From a virus: DNA of 22,778 nucleotides. Below, piece after piece: positions 14,764 through 22,778 of this stretch. Within the stretch, counting starts at the first letter, position 1; each line of letters opens with the position of its first letter. The notes beneath the pieces are model-generated. The model had not been told where the DNA came from. It did no database searches and worked only from the letters and a program-made list of their open reading frames with translations. The translations under genes were made by a program, and so were the position numbers. The stretch is from positions 1 through 22,778 of IMG/VR virus record IMGVR_UViG_3300025122_000176; one strand, given 5' to 3'.

Positions 14764-16020
14764 CTACAGCTTCGGTGTTTCATCCGGCAGTACCTTTCCT
14801 GGTAAATGCGGCGTCGGAGTTTTCTTAATTGTTATATTAACATATTCCTTGGCAATGTCAAGTCCAAACTTCCTATAAACTTGAATTATTTTTTTAACTT
14901 CGCGATTAAAACGCCCCGAATCTTGTGGTGCGCCAAGTTCTCGTAGGCGAATAAAATAATATAATTCTAGCCAAAACTCATTTGGATAAAGGAGATAGGC
15001 TTCATCGGGATCGATGAATCCTCGGTTAACAAGCTTGGTCTTAGTTACAATGTTATCACCCTCTACACAGGCGGATACTTTATTATAAGAAGGATAAGAG
15101 CGGCAATATGTATTGTACGCACCAATAAAAAAGTCTTGAAGATTTTCAATATCGTATTGATATGAACGATAAAAATACTTATCAAATAGATTGGCGGCTG
15201 TCACACCATAATGCGCTCCATCTCTGCCTGCCATATATCCTTGCATGACTGAGTGATTAATATCTGCGACCAATCGCCAAGGGGCATTGGTGTCCACCAT
15301 AAACCCGTGGTTCTCTGCTGCTGATTTATAAAACATAAAATTTGGATCTGCGAGCCACCTAATTTTATCCTGGTCGGTGCCGTGTTCGCCATCACCTAAT
15401 TCAACCACGAGACCACTTCCAAAGTTTGCAAATGTGTTGGAAGAAATAAGCCCAGACAGGCTAATAAACGCGGCTCCATTATTAGTCACCATAAGCTCCA
15501 TAGTCGCTTTGATGAATGATGTCAAGTCATGAACTTTCTTTTCTCGACCATCTTGCTTAAACCAGTTGCCGACCAAACTGTCATATAAGCTAATCAAATA
15601 TTGATTATATGCTTGATGAACGCTGGTCCACCCTTTTATTGCTTCAGGGGCAATTATGTTAAAGATGCCGTCCGGAGATAATTTCTGCCCCAGCCGCGCT
15701 TGCATAAAATGTAACTGCAAATCCGAGAAAGCATCTACAACAAAATCTGCACCAAATACAATATCGCTCGCACCGGGACCAGTTCTTTTAAACTCTTTTA
15801 AATTCGTTTCTGATAAATAAATTATATTTCCAGTTGGGTCTAACTTCCCATGGAAGTTTCGATCATACCAAAAATCTATGGTTTGCTCTAAAAGCCAATC
15901 GGTCGCAATAATATGTTTCCAATAATTTCGTAAGTCGAAAATTGCCTGCGAATCCTTGCCGTTCTCTGCTTGCGCTAGAAAAAAATCAAAGTTTGCCTGA
16001 TTTGGATTTGGACTAGCCAT
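14764..16020 (-). CDS. hypothetical phage protein, 418 aa (possibly structural)
   Basis: I do not recognise this protein. It is soluble-looking, rich in Tyr, Phe and Trp, with a helical N-terminus (DLRNYWKHIIATDWLLEQ), a Gly/Ser-rich central part (SGLISSNTFANFGSGLVV) and a motif-like NAPWRLVADI near residue 245. The C-terminus is basic and Pro-rich (KKTPTPHLPGK). No signal peptide or membrane segment is visible. It follows the tail-hub gene by 13 nt, with an AGGAG that overlaps the hub stop codon 10 nt before the ATG at 16020. That position suggests a virion or tail role. Its TAG stop is followed, in the same frame, by GCT ATT and then the TTG of the family A polymerase. Its codons look more A/T-rich than those of the tail genes upstream. 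Confidence 0.8.
   Translation of the reverse strand: MASPNPNQANFDFFLAQAENGKDSQAIFDLRNYWKHIIATDWLLEQTIDFWYDRNFHGKLDPTGNIIYLSETNLKEFKRTGPGASDIVFGADFVVDAFSDLQLHFMQARLGQKLSPDGIFNIIAPEAIKGWTSVHQAYNQYLISLYDSLVGNWFKQDGREKKVHDLTSFIKATMELMVTNNGAAFISLSGLISSNTFANFGSGLVVELGDGEHGTDQDKIRWLADPNFMFYKSAAENHGFMVDTNAPWRLVADINHSVMQGYMAGRDGAHYGVTAANLFDKYFYRSYQYDIENLQDFFIGAYNTYCRSYPSYNKVSACVEGDNIVTKTKLVNRGFIDPDEAYLLYPNEFWLELYYFIRLRELGAPQDSGRFNREVKKIIQVYRKFGLDIAKEYVNITIKKTPTPHLPGKVLPDETPKL
14834..14861 (-). promoter_or_regulatory. possible internal promoter for the reduced polymerase gene
   Basis: TTGACA (14861-14856), 16 bp, TAATAT (14839-14834), inside the end of the 418-aa gene and about 75 nt before the TTG start. 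The -35 is exact, but the site is coding, its spacer is 16 rather than 17, and exact TTGACA also occurs elsewhere in coding sequence of this window. Confidence 0.3.
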
Positions 16021-16033
16021 ATTTGCTGTACTC

Positions 16034-19000
16034 CTAGTATTTCTTTATAATCTCGTTGACCTTTCTCTGGGTCGCGACTTTCTCAACTGCTTTTTCCGCT
16101 GCTTTTTGTGCTTTCTCGACCGGCTTGTTGCGTGTGTTGGGCGTTACCCCGGAAAATACCCCAGGTCGGCTGCCGAGCCATTCATTTCGTTTGTTGAAGA
16201 ATCTACCACCTGGCTGTGGGTACCCCTCTACCGTCTGCGTCCACCCATTTTCACTAATCGAGCCAACAAGCTTGGTGCAGCCAAAATATCCGCCGAATCC
16301 CATTGCAAGGGCTATCTGGTAATCCTGCGTCTTCCCGATACTGCCAATATCAATATAAAAATCTTTTCCAAGATCAAACAAATTATTGCCGAGCATCTTA
16401 ACAGTACACTTTTGGGGCACACTTACCTCGCCGCCTGCGGAGATGACGGCTGCGCCGCCTTTCCCGTGCGTGTTTTGGGTAGTGCTGAATTCTTCTTGGT
16501 CCATGCGCTCAAACGAAACTTCCATTGATGGTCCCTTATCATGGTTAAACCCGATATGGTAGCATCCGTTTTTGGCGTCCGTCTTATAGTCTCCTGTACG
16601 GTCATTTACACCATATACGTTGGTCGATATGGAAACATATTTGTGCTTCACCGGGAGATAGTGTCTTGGGTCTGGACCCAAGGAGCGCTTTGGGGGCGTG
16701 AAGGTTTTAGTATTAAGTCGCGATACGTTGCCAAGCGGGTCTGCGCCACCTTTAACGCCATCAACCTCGAAGCCCTCAAACTGAATCCCCCCTGCGCCAT
16801 CGCCCACTTTGTGCATGTCGGCAGACCAAAAGCAGCCTCCCATCACAGCGCCGTTGGGCGAACCGCCGAGGGCGGGCACAATCAAGTCCTTAACAATATC
16901 TGTGAGAAATCTCTGAAGCCCCATTGTTGTCTTCTGTGGTCCGATAACATTATGCAGCATCCACGCCTGGAAAAGCTTCAGACTAATTGGTATGTCTGCC
17001 AACGGGCACGAGTACAACGTCCCGCCTTGGTTGAAATCTTTATAGTCCATTGGACCCAGCAATATACGAGTGCGCTTGCCGTCCCGAACGACCTGATTTG
17101 CATAAGCTCGCTGAATCGCGGCTGATAGAATGTCGCCAAGATAAACATAATGCAGTTGAATGTACATACCTGTTGGGTCTATCGGTAGGTGCCCGGTGCC
17201 TGTGGTAATACCCTCGGCAATCTTCTTCTGCCTTTCTTGGCTAGCACCTGCTTTTTTGGCTGCTGCCAGAGCATCAAATTTGTTTTTGTATTCGGTTGCT
17301 TGACCCTTGCCTGTCTTCCCTTTCATCTTGTCCGACTCCACTTGGACATTCTGAGGGTTTGCCAAGATATTTGTGGCTCTCTTTTTTACCCGTGCTCTGA
17401 AGTCAGCCCACTCTTTTTTGCATTCCGCAGATGCAGTCTCGACATTCGCGCACTTCGGCGGGGTCTTCCAGGCAGAATCGCCGCCGTTGTTCTTCGTCGT
17501 AGAGACCTCAGACTCCATCCGCGAGACTTCTTTGACGGCTTTCATGGCAGCCTCATTAGCACCGACCATGGATCCGATGCCGGTCACGACCATCTTCTTC
17601 AGCAAGTTGGCAACAGGGACGCCTGCACCAGTGACGTCAAGCTTCTTCACCGCGTTGACTGCCGAAGATGGCTGTTCGACCACAAGTCCCAGTAACTCCT
17701 TCTTTACGTTCATTGTATAAATGGAGTTGTTCATAGCCAAATCACTCATAATCGCTGACCACTTTTTTAGACGGGGGTCGGCGGTCAGGGCTTGGTATTC
17801 TGCCTCGGCTTTGGCGTGGGCTTTCCCCGTTTTTGCCGAGTCCCAGGCGGCTTTTAGGGCGCTCCCCTTACCCCGGTCATCAACATCGACGCCAATTATG
17901 CCCGCCCGCGCGACCTCCGAAAGCGCGTTATTTTCCACCTCGAAATCCTTCGCCATCGCCTCGTGTTTGACGGCATTCAGATCAATCTTATCAACATCTC
18001 CTGCGATGCCCCATTTTTTGAAGTATGCCTCGGCTTTGTCATTCTGAGGTTGACCGCTCGCATCCGGGTTACTGACAATCTTTTTAATGTGTTTTATGTG
18101 TTTGACAAGGGCTGCTTTGGCTTCAGTCCGTTTTTTCTGTGCGGCTGCTGCCTCTTTAGAAGCTTTGGTGCCCTGGTACTGAGACGGTGGCGGTCCAAAA
18201 ACATCCATTCCAGATGCGTCGCCCTTCTGCGCCACCTCTACTGAGGCAAGGTAAGTGCATTCTAACTCCACTGACCCGTCTTCTCCCAGTGTTATCTTCG
18301 GAGTATCGCTCTGGTGGAGAAGGAGACTCGTCACCTGATTTTTGATTTGGTCAATCTGCTTTAAAGTAAAATGCAATGGCGCATTTTGCGGCAATGCCCA
18401 ACCATAATTGATACGAATGATAAACGCATCTGGATTGGCCACCTTTTCCCCCTTGATATTGAGGATCTTGAACGGAGGCTCCATGGCTAGATCCAAAGGA
18501 GAGGCGAACTTACCGCCAGATCCGCGTGTATCTAACGCTGCCAAAGATTCCGCGACAAACTTTAATTTTGCAACTCTGGTCCTTTTGACCTCTTTGCCCC
18601 CGGCACCACCTCCATCAGCTTCATAAGAAAATTCTTTCAAACCGCAAGATGCGCCGCGTGGCTGACTACCGTCCATTATGCGTTGGATGCTCTCAGTCGT
18701 AGTCCAATTCGCAAACAGCACTTGTTTTGCGGTACCGCTCGTTGCATTCTGTTTTTTGCCTTCGACAGCATTCTGCTTCGCAAGCTCCGGATTATCGTGG
18801 TTGACCAGATAAATATCGACATATGGCACCAACATTGCCATCTGGTGGGGGCTCATTTCCATGAAGGTTTCCAGACCGCTTTTTAGCGTTAACTTTTGTT
18901 GAAGCTCCTGCGGATCTCCGTCAAAGACAGTGAGCCCCTTATATGCTTTGGGTCGATTTTTTGGCGACGTGAAATAAGGCAGGTTCTCCATTAAAAAACA

Positions 19001-19186
19001 TTGGGCATTAATTCGTTGTTGTTTTGCCGCGTCGGGATTTTCGGTGTAATAGTTATTCATCTTCGCGACGTCACCCTTGGTGAGACTTGGATCGGTCTTT
19101 TGATTACCGGTCGGGATCTTCTTTGGATCCGGAGTGTTTTTAGCCGCTACATTTTTCTTTGCGTCGCCTGTGCCTGTACCGCTCAT
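16034..19186 (-). CDS. large structural protein, probable tail/baseplate hub with long Ala/Lys-rich insert
   Basis: A 1050-aa protein. The N-terminal 320 residues look folded (FMEMSPHQMAMLVPYVDIYL near 115-134, LDLAMEPPFKILNIKG). Residues about 330-660 are Ala/Lys-rich, charged and largely helical. Residues about 670-1010 are again a folded domain, with YIQLHYVYLGDIL, SCPLADIPISLKLFQAW and FLTDIVKDLIVPAL. It closes with LGKDFYIDIGSIG and GFGGYFGCTKLVGSIS. This closing strand-rich end, with a GxYF segment followed by a WTQTVEG strand, is the pattern of contractile-tail hub proteins (P2 gpD, T4 gp27 role). The gene comes right after a LysM protein, as gpD follows gpX. AAGGGG lies 7 nt before the ATG at 19186. 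That it is structural is likely; hub identity is an inference. Confidence 0.75.
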   Translation of the reverse strand: MSGTGTGDAKKNVAAKNTPDPKKIPTGNQKTDPSLTKGDVAKMNNYYTENPDAAKQQRINAQCFLMENLPYFTSPKNRPKAYKGLTVFDGDPQELQQKLTLKSGLETFMEMSPHQMAMLVPYVDIYLVNHDNPELAKQNAVEGKKQNATSGTAKQVLFANWTTTESIQRIMDGSQPRGASCGLKEFSYEADGGGAGGKEVKRTRVAKLKFVAESLAALDTRGSGGKFASPLDLAMEPPFKILNIKGEKVANPDAFIIRINYGWALPQNAPLHFTLKQIDQIKNQVTSLLLHQSDTPKITLGEDGSVELECTYLASVEVAQKGDASGMDVFGPPPSQYQGTKASKEAAAAQKKRTEAKAALVKHIKHIKKIVSNPDASGQPQNDKAEAYFKKWGIAGDVDKIDLNAVKHEAMAKDFEVENNALSEVARAGIIGVDVDDRGKGSALKAAWDSAKTGKAHAKAEAEYQALTADPRLKKWSAIMSDLAMNNSIYTMNVKKELLGLVVEQPSSAVNAVKKLDVTGAGVPVANLLKKMVVTGIGSMVGANEAAMKAVKEVSRMESEVSTTKNNGGDSAWKTPPKCANVETASAECKKEWADFRARVKKRATNILANPQNVQVESDKMKGKTGKGQATEYKNKFDALAAAKKAGASQERQKKIAEGITTGTGHLPIDPTGMYIQLHYVYLGDILSAAIQRAYANQVVRDGKRTRILLGPMDYKDFNQGGTLYSCPLADIPISLKLFQAWMLHNVIGPQKTTMGLQRFLTDIVKDLIVPALGGSPNGAVMGGCFWSADMHKVGDGAGGIQFEGFEVDGVKGGADPLGNVSRLNTKTFTPPKRSLGPDPRHYLPVKHKYVSISTNVYGVNDRTGDYKTDAKNGCYHIGFNHDKGPSMEVSFERMDQEEFSTTQNTHGKGGAAVISAGGEVSVPQKCTVKMLGNNLFDLGKDFYIDIGSIGKTQDYQIALAMGFGGYFGCTKLVGSISENGWTQTVEGYPQPGGRFFNKRNEWLGSRPGVFSGVTPNTRNKPVEKAQKAAEKAVEKVATQRKVNEIIKKY

Positions 19187-19196
19187 AATTTACCCC

Positions 19197-19508
19197 TTAA
19201 AACCCCCAATATGTCAATAGTCGCCCAACTGGAGTTGGTATAAGAATAGTTGTCCCGGTGCGAACATGCCCTTCGGTGGGGAGCCCGTTGTACATCGCGA
19301 TTACCCACCAAGCTGTGGGATCTCCATAATGCTGTTCAGCTAATTTATAAAATCGATCCCCCACTTTCCATGTGTGGCGAATGTTGGTTAACTCGCGGCG
19401 CTCATCGTCAGTCAAATCTGACCAAATTGGGCTGGTGTAATGAGTGCCGATGGGTATGTCGCGACGATATAACCAGCTATGTTTTTTTTCTCTCTTATTA
19501 TATCTCAT
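19197..19508 (-). CDS. LysM-domain baseplate protein (T4 gp53 / P2 gpX type)
   Basis: A 103-aa protein with one LysM fold in its C-terminal half: TWKVGDRFYKLAEQHYGD, then TAWWVIAMYNGL, then a final TGTTILIPTP strand, which is the usual beta-alpha-alpha-beta order. The N-terminal half is charged (NKREKKHSWLYRRD). In contractile tails, small LysM proteins of this size join hub, tube and wedges in the baseplate. The order tape measure, initiator-like protein, LysM, hub supports this role over cell-wall binding, and there is no signal peptide or lytic domain. The ATG at 19508 overlaps the preceding stop as ATGA and has AGGA 9 nt upstream. Confidence 0.85.
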   Translation of the reverse strand: MRYNKREKKHSWLYRRDIPIGTHYTSPIWSDLTDDERRELTNIRHTWKVGDRFYKLAEQHYGDPTAWWVIAMYNGLPTEGHVRTGTTILIPTPVGRLLTYWGF

Positions 19509-21193
19509 TGGTTTGTGTCCTGCATCGTTTTGTTTGCCTCTGCTTGCTGAGCCTTTGATAGTTGAGTTGGCAGGGCAGGCAAACCTGCCTCTGCCCTCCG
19601 AAGATTCTCGACCTCCAGATCGGTCATTTGAACCTCCCCCGCTGCCACCGCGGCGGCTCTCTCCGGGTCTACCCCCTCTGGTATGTCCGGGTTGCCCGAT
19701 GCCCGCGCTGCCAGTGTTTCATCCAGGGCGCGTTCTTCGGCGTTGGTTCGCACTTGCTGCACGATGGTGGAACTTATTTGGTAAGGAAACGACGTGAAAT
19801 CCCCCACGCCGACCTTGCCTCTTGCAAACCCAAGCGCATGTTCATGCAGGACTGTTATTTCAAGGCTCAAAGATATGAGCTTCGGATAGATACTCCCGCC
19901 GTTAGTATATACCCCCTGATCAAAATCGGGGGAAACATCCACGCCGGATACGGTGCCAAACAAACCACTCGCCAAGGCAGCAGACCCATCTCCGCCACTA
20001 TTACCAGAAGGTCCCACCCCAGAAGATGCCAAATTTGCGAATTTGAACTTAAAATAAGGTGGCGAATCTAAGGATGAAGCCAATGCTTCTTTGCCGCCGG
20101 TAGCCCAAGTTGGATACATCATCTGTACTAGCCGTTGACATTTGTCAAGATTTTCCCACGCCTCTAAAAGACTCCCGGCAACGACATCCCATTCAATGCT
20201 GATTACGCGCTGGGTGTTTTGGAAGGTTTGGATCGGATCCATCCGCCCGGAAGCATTAACCGAGTTCCAGTTGCACTTGTATGAGTCTGTATACGAAGTA
20301 ACAAAAGCCCCAAAACTAACCCCGGCACCCGTTGGAACACTTAAAATATCTATAGCAATATTTGATTCCAATACCTTGGCAGGATTTGGCCACTTCGGCG
20401 CGTTGGGGTCCTGTTTCGGCTTGGGAATCGTCTGTTTTGGTGGTGGTGGCGGTGGTGGTGGGGTGTTTCCGGTTTTTCCAGCTTCTTCTGCCGTTGCCCC
20501 AGGCGTGCCGAGAACTCCGTCGTTTACAGCAGGCGCACTCCCCTTGGCAACTTTCGCGTCTTGGGCGGCGTTGGCTTCGGCTGTGGCTGCGTCGGTGGTT
20601 TTTGCGGTGGCATTGGCACTTGCCGATGCATCCGCTGCCTGGGTATTTGTGACAGCTTTAGTGTCCTTGGTTGGAGTATCCGCCACAGCGTTCTTTGCCT
20701 GGGGATTTGCTTTGTCCCATTCTGCCTGAGCTTTTTGCTGCTGCTCCCAGCGCTTAAAATCTCTCGTGTATGCCGCATGCAGAGCATCGTTTTTTGCATC
20801 GGCATTAGGAGCTTCGTCGTCCACCCACTGCGGAACTTTAGGAGGTACTATTTGATCTCCCGGTTTCCAGGGAGTTTTTGTCGTTGCTGGTGGTGGCTTT
20901 GATTCCGTGATCTGTGGGCTGGGAACGTCCTTTTTTGGTGCATCGGGCGGCTTTGATTCCGTGATCTGTGGGCTGGGTGTGTCCTCTTTCGGTGCATCGG
21001 GTGGCTTTGAATCCGTGATCTGCTTGCTGGGTTTGTCCGGTGGTGGAGCAGGCGGGGCTTCGGACTTACCTGCACCAATCAAAGCGTTGATCATGGCATC
21101 CGACTTTTTCTTATTGGCAGCCTCATTGGCTGCTGCCTGCGCTTCACATGCGGCTTTGTCTTTTGCTTCAGCACAATGCTTGTAATCACCCAC
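19505..21193 (-). CDS. Pro-rich baseplate / tube-initiator-like structural protein
   Basis: A 562-aa protein in two parts. Residues 1 to about 270 are low-complexity: a Cys-containing Ala/Lys N-terminus, three 18-residue Pro-rich repeats (PQITESKPPDAPK) at about 48-100, an Ala/Asp/Thr-rich stretch and a run of eight prolines. Residues about 275-480 form the folded domain, with FGAFVTSYTDSYKCNWNSV, RMDPIQTFQNTQRVISIEWD, CQRLVQMMYPTW and PKLISLSLEITVLHEHALGF. This domain resembles myophage tail-tube initiator or baseplate proteins. A helical, charged tail of about 80 residues follows. The start is GTG at 21193 with AGGAGA about 8 nt upstream. The flexible N-terminal arm may be a phage-specific addition; the eight prolines would stall ribosomes without host EF-P. 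Confidence 0.8.
   Translation of the reverse strand: MGDYKHCAEAKDKAACEAQAAANEAANKKKSDAMINALIGAGKSEAPPAPPPDKPSKQITDSKPPDAPKEDTPSPQITESKPPDAPKKDVPSPQITESKPPPATTKTPWKPGDQIVPPKVPQWVDDEAPNADAKNDALHAAYTRDFKRWEQQQKAQAEWDKANPQAKNAVADTPTKDTKAVTNTQAADASASANATAKTTDAATAEANAAQDAKVAKGSAPAVNDGVLGTPGATAEEAGKTGNTPPPPPPPPKQTIPKPKQDPNAPKWPNPAKVLESNIAIDILSVPTGAGVSFGAFVTSYTDSYKCNWNSVNASGRMDPIQTFQNTQRVISIEWDVVAGSLLEAWENLDKCQRLVQMMYPTWATGGKEALASSLDSPPYFKFKFANLASSGVGPSGNSGGDGSAALASGLFGTVSGVDVSPDFDQGVYTNGGSIYPKLISLSLEITVLHEHALGFARGKVGVGDFTSFPYQISSTIVQQVRTNAEERALDETLAARASGNPDIPEGVDPERAAAVAAGEVQMTDLEVENLRRAEAGLPALPTQLSKAQQAEANKTMQDTNQ
20895..21038 (-). repeat. 54-bp tandem repeat, nearly three copies, encoding 18-aa Pro-rich units
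   Basis: Copies start at 20895, 20949 and 21003 on the plus strand. The first two are nearly identical. The third matches for about 36 bp with a few changes and then diverges. The period is a multiple of three, so copy number can change without breaking the frame. Confidence 0.85.
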
Positions 21194-21239
21194 TGTTTGA
21201 ATCTCCTGCCAATGTCCACATTAATATCATTTGTAACAT
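21186..21239 (-). CDS. possible 17-codon leader ORF before the Pro-rich structural gene
   Basis: ATG at 21239, preceded by AGGAG, reads MLQMILMWTLAGDSNSG. Its TGA lies just inside the GTG start of the next gene, an 8-nt overlap. It could couple translation to that GTG start. The spacing from AGGAG to this ATG is only 3 nt, and the next gene has its own AGGAGA, so it may be chance. Confidence 0.25.
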   Translation of the reverse strand: MLQMILMWTLAGDSNSG

Positions 21240-21279
21240 ATACTCCTAATTATAATCCCAAAAATTTTTGCGCCTACGA

Positions 21280-22778
21280 TCAACCTTTAAACTTTCCGCG
21301 TATTCGATCTCGTTCGTTCAGCTTCTTGGCAGTAAAACGAGCCAATTCGGTGCCGTCAACTTCCAAAATAACAGTTTGAGGGATGCCTCCGCCGCCTGCG
21401 GTGGACGCCTTCTTGGATTTAGTTCCGCCACCAAGAGCACCCTTTATCATTTCCGCAAAGCTATCAATTCCTCCACCAAGACGAACGGCGGCTGAATATT
21501 CATGTGCCTGTTCCACGAGATCGCCAACGTTATCTACAACCGCAGGGGTAATTTTTTGCATGGTGGGTCCAGCGTCTTCAAGCGTTTCAAACATTCTCGT
21601 AAATGTTTCTGCTTTTCCCTCTGGAATGTCCGAAAGTGCAGCCGACAGCCCAGCCGCTAAGCCTACAACAGCTAATATACCAAACCACGCAAAGCCAATG
21701 CCAAGTAGTGCAAGAGCCAAGCCGCCCATCAATAAGACAAACATTGGAAAAGTTTTCATCAACTCGGCTTGAGCTTCTGCCCATTTGCCCATTGCTTCGG
21801 CAATTTGAAACAAAGGAGACGCCATGAGCGGAAGTGTCTCAGCGGCAATACCTGCGCCCGATCCAACAACTATGAAGCCCATGCCCAGCTTTCGCATTGC
21901 GCCTGGTAAATCATACGCAATCACAAGTGTTGACATCCCAAGGAGCCCCTGCATTAAAGCCTTTACTCCCGGCACTGCCTCACCCATTCCCTTGCCGGAA
22001 AATTCTGCAAGCTTGCCCATGCCTTGCATCATTTGACCCAAGGCTTGCAAGTCCTCGGTGTCTATAAATGCTAGAGCGAGTGCCAGTGCGATCAAGCCAA
22101 TAGACATTAGCATAAGCCCGCCCACCGCCATGATACCACCAACGCCAAGAAGGATGGCTGCCACTGCTAAGAGAGCCATTAGCCCAACGAACATGGCAAA
22201 TGTCCCGATGTCTCCTGCCACTGCCAAGAAGGCTTGTGCAAATAACCACAACCCGACACCTGCCAAAGCCACACCGGCTCCAACCAAAAGCATAGCTACA
22301 CCAAACAATAACATAGGCACTGCCGCGGCGGCTGAAGCTGGAGCAAGACCAAAGATAGCCGGGATCATGATGTAGATAGCTGCGGCAATTGCCAGAATCA
22401 CAACCGCAAATGCAAGCATCTGCCCACCCGACATATCTTTCATCTGACTAGCCAGTACCGCGAGTGACAAAACGATTATTCCGATGCCGATGCCGATCAT
22501 GATGAACGTCGCGCCAAGCGTAAGAAGCCCTTTGACGTTTTCTCCCGCCGCCTTTCCAATGGACCTAATTGTTTCTGCAAAACTTTTGCCCTGCTCGCTG
22601 GCGGCTTTAGTTGTCTTTTTTCCAAACATATCTCTCATTTTTTGAGTTGCTTTGGGAAATTTCTTGGTAGTAATCTCTACAATCTTTCCAAGCTGTCCAC
22701 TCACAAACCCAAGGAGCTTCGGCACCAGCCTAAGCCCGAGGAAGGCTGTTACCATCAAGCCGATGGTGCCAATCCACC
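21280..22778 (-). CDS. tail tape-measure-like protein, 5' end cut off by window edge
   Basis: The C-terminal 498 or so residues of a longer protein; the frame stays open to the right edge, so the ATG at 22758 is probably internal. The visible part starts with a basic helical stretch (PKLLGFVSGQLGKIVEITTKK). Several hydrophobic, Gly/Ala/Leu-rich, membrane-like segments follow between about residues 75 and 245 and again at about 285-375. The end is a Gly-rich linker (STAGGGGIPQ) and a short VILEVDGTELARF strand pair often seen at the end of tape measure proteins. Tape measures set tail length and can insert into the host membrane during DNA entry. Position before the baseplate genes agrees. A membrane protein of another kind is the alternative, but seems less likely. 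Confidence 0.7.
   Translation of the reverse strand, partial: WIGTIGLMVTAFLGLRLVPKLLGFVSGQLGKIVEITTKKFPKATQKMRDMFGKKTTKAASEQGKSFAETIRSIGKAAGENVKGLLTLGATFIMIGIGIGIIVLSLAVLASQMKDMSGGQMLAFAVVILAIAAAIYIMIPAIFGLAPASAAAAVPMLLFGVAMLLVGAGVALAGVGLWLFAQAFLAVAGDIGTFAMFVGLMALLAVAAILLGVGGIMAVGGLMLMSIGLIALALALAFIDTEDLQALGQMMQGMGKLAEFSGKGMGEAVPGVKALMQGLLGMSTLVIAYDLPGAMRKLGMGFIVVGSGAGIAAETLPLMASPLFQIAEAMGKWAEAQAELMKTFPMFVLLMGGLALALLGIGFAWFGILAVVGLAAGLSAALSDIPEGKAETFTRMFETLEDAGPTMQKITPAVVDNVGDLVEQAHEYSAAVRLGGGIDSFAEMIKGALGGGTKSKKASTAGGGGIPQTVILEVDGTELARFTAKKLNERDRIRGKFKG

Noticed and set aside
16541-17695. Plus-strand ORFs of 168-195 aa opposite the hub and Pro-rich genes
   Set aside because: They mirror the Ala/Lys- and Pro-rich codons of the minus-strand genes and have no recognisable domain.
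21249-21254. Perfect TATAAT before the Pro-rich structural gene
   Set aside because: No -35-like sequence lies 16-18 bp upstream and no extended -10 TG is present, so I do not call a promoter.
1-22778. tRNA genes, CRISPR arrays, inteins, homing endonucleases and integrase or repressor genes
   Set aside because: I looked for each and found none. The reductase, polymerases and RecA read continuously without an insertion at their motifs.

Overview
This window is a piece of a tailed bacteriophage genome, most likely a contractile-tailed (myovirus-type) phage. All 17 protein-coding genes I accept lie on the minus strand, so the window reads from right (22778) to left (1). They are packed tightly, with many ATGA start/stop overlaps. 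I recognise no tRNA, rRNA, CRISPR array, insertion sequence or intrinsic terminator. The host is a bacterium that uses ordinary -35/-10 promoters; the sequence does not reveal its taxon.

Right part (about 22778 to 14764, tail and structural genes): the C-terminal part of a membrane-segment-rich tape-measure-like protein, a Pro-rich protein with a baseplate or tube-initiator-like C-terminal domain, a small LysM baseplate protein (T4 gp53 or P2 gpX type), a 1050-residue protein that is probably the tail hub, and a 418-residue protein of unknown function. The order tape measure, initiator, LysM, hub matches known contractile-tail gene order.

Middle part (14757 to 10049): a very reduced family A DNA polymerase (395 aa, motif C HDS), a protein with features of the FtsZ/tubulin fold but a degenerate GTP-binding signature, a T4 gp32-like zinc-containing ssDNA-binding protein, a RecA/UvsX recombinase and a secreted, strongly basic His/Tyr-rich protein.

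Left part (9990 to 1): a 5'-3' exonuclease, a DnaB-type helicase, a cobalamin-dependent (class II) ribonucleotide reductase, a small protein that may resemble GapR/DUF2312, a GroES-like co-chaperonin, an unknown 302-aa protein, a nucleotidyltransferase-like protein and a PHP-domain DNA polymerase III alpha subunit that runs off the left edge.

Four promoter-like sites divide the replication half into four units. Each has TTGACA or TTGACT, exactly 17 bp, then TATAGT, TATACT or TATTAT, and each lies in an intergenic gap just after the stop codon of the preceding gene. The units are ssb-recA-secreted protein, exonuclease-helicase-nrdJ, small protein-groES-302 aa, and nucleotidyltransferase-polymerase III. 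Each leader differs: a hairpin at the very 5' end, a seven-codon mini-ORF, a palindrome over the -10, and an apparently leaderless start. Together the genes supply DNA synthesis, recombination, dNTP production and capsid-folding help. The features most worth checking are the two unlike DNA polymerases, the single in-frame amber codon joining the 418-aa gene to the reduced polymerase, the degenerate tubulin-like protein and the secreted basic protein in the ssb-recA unit.
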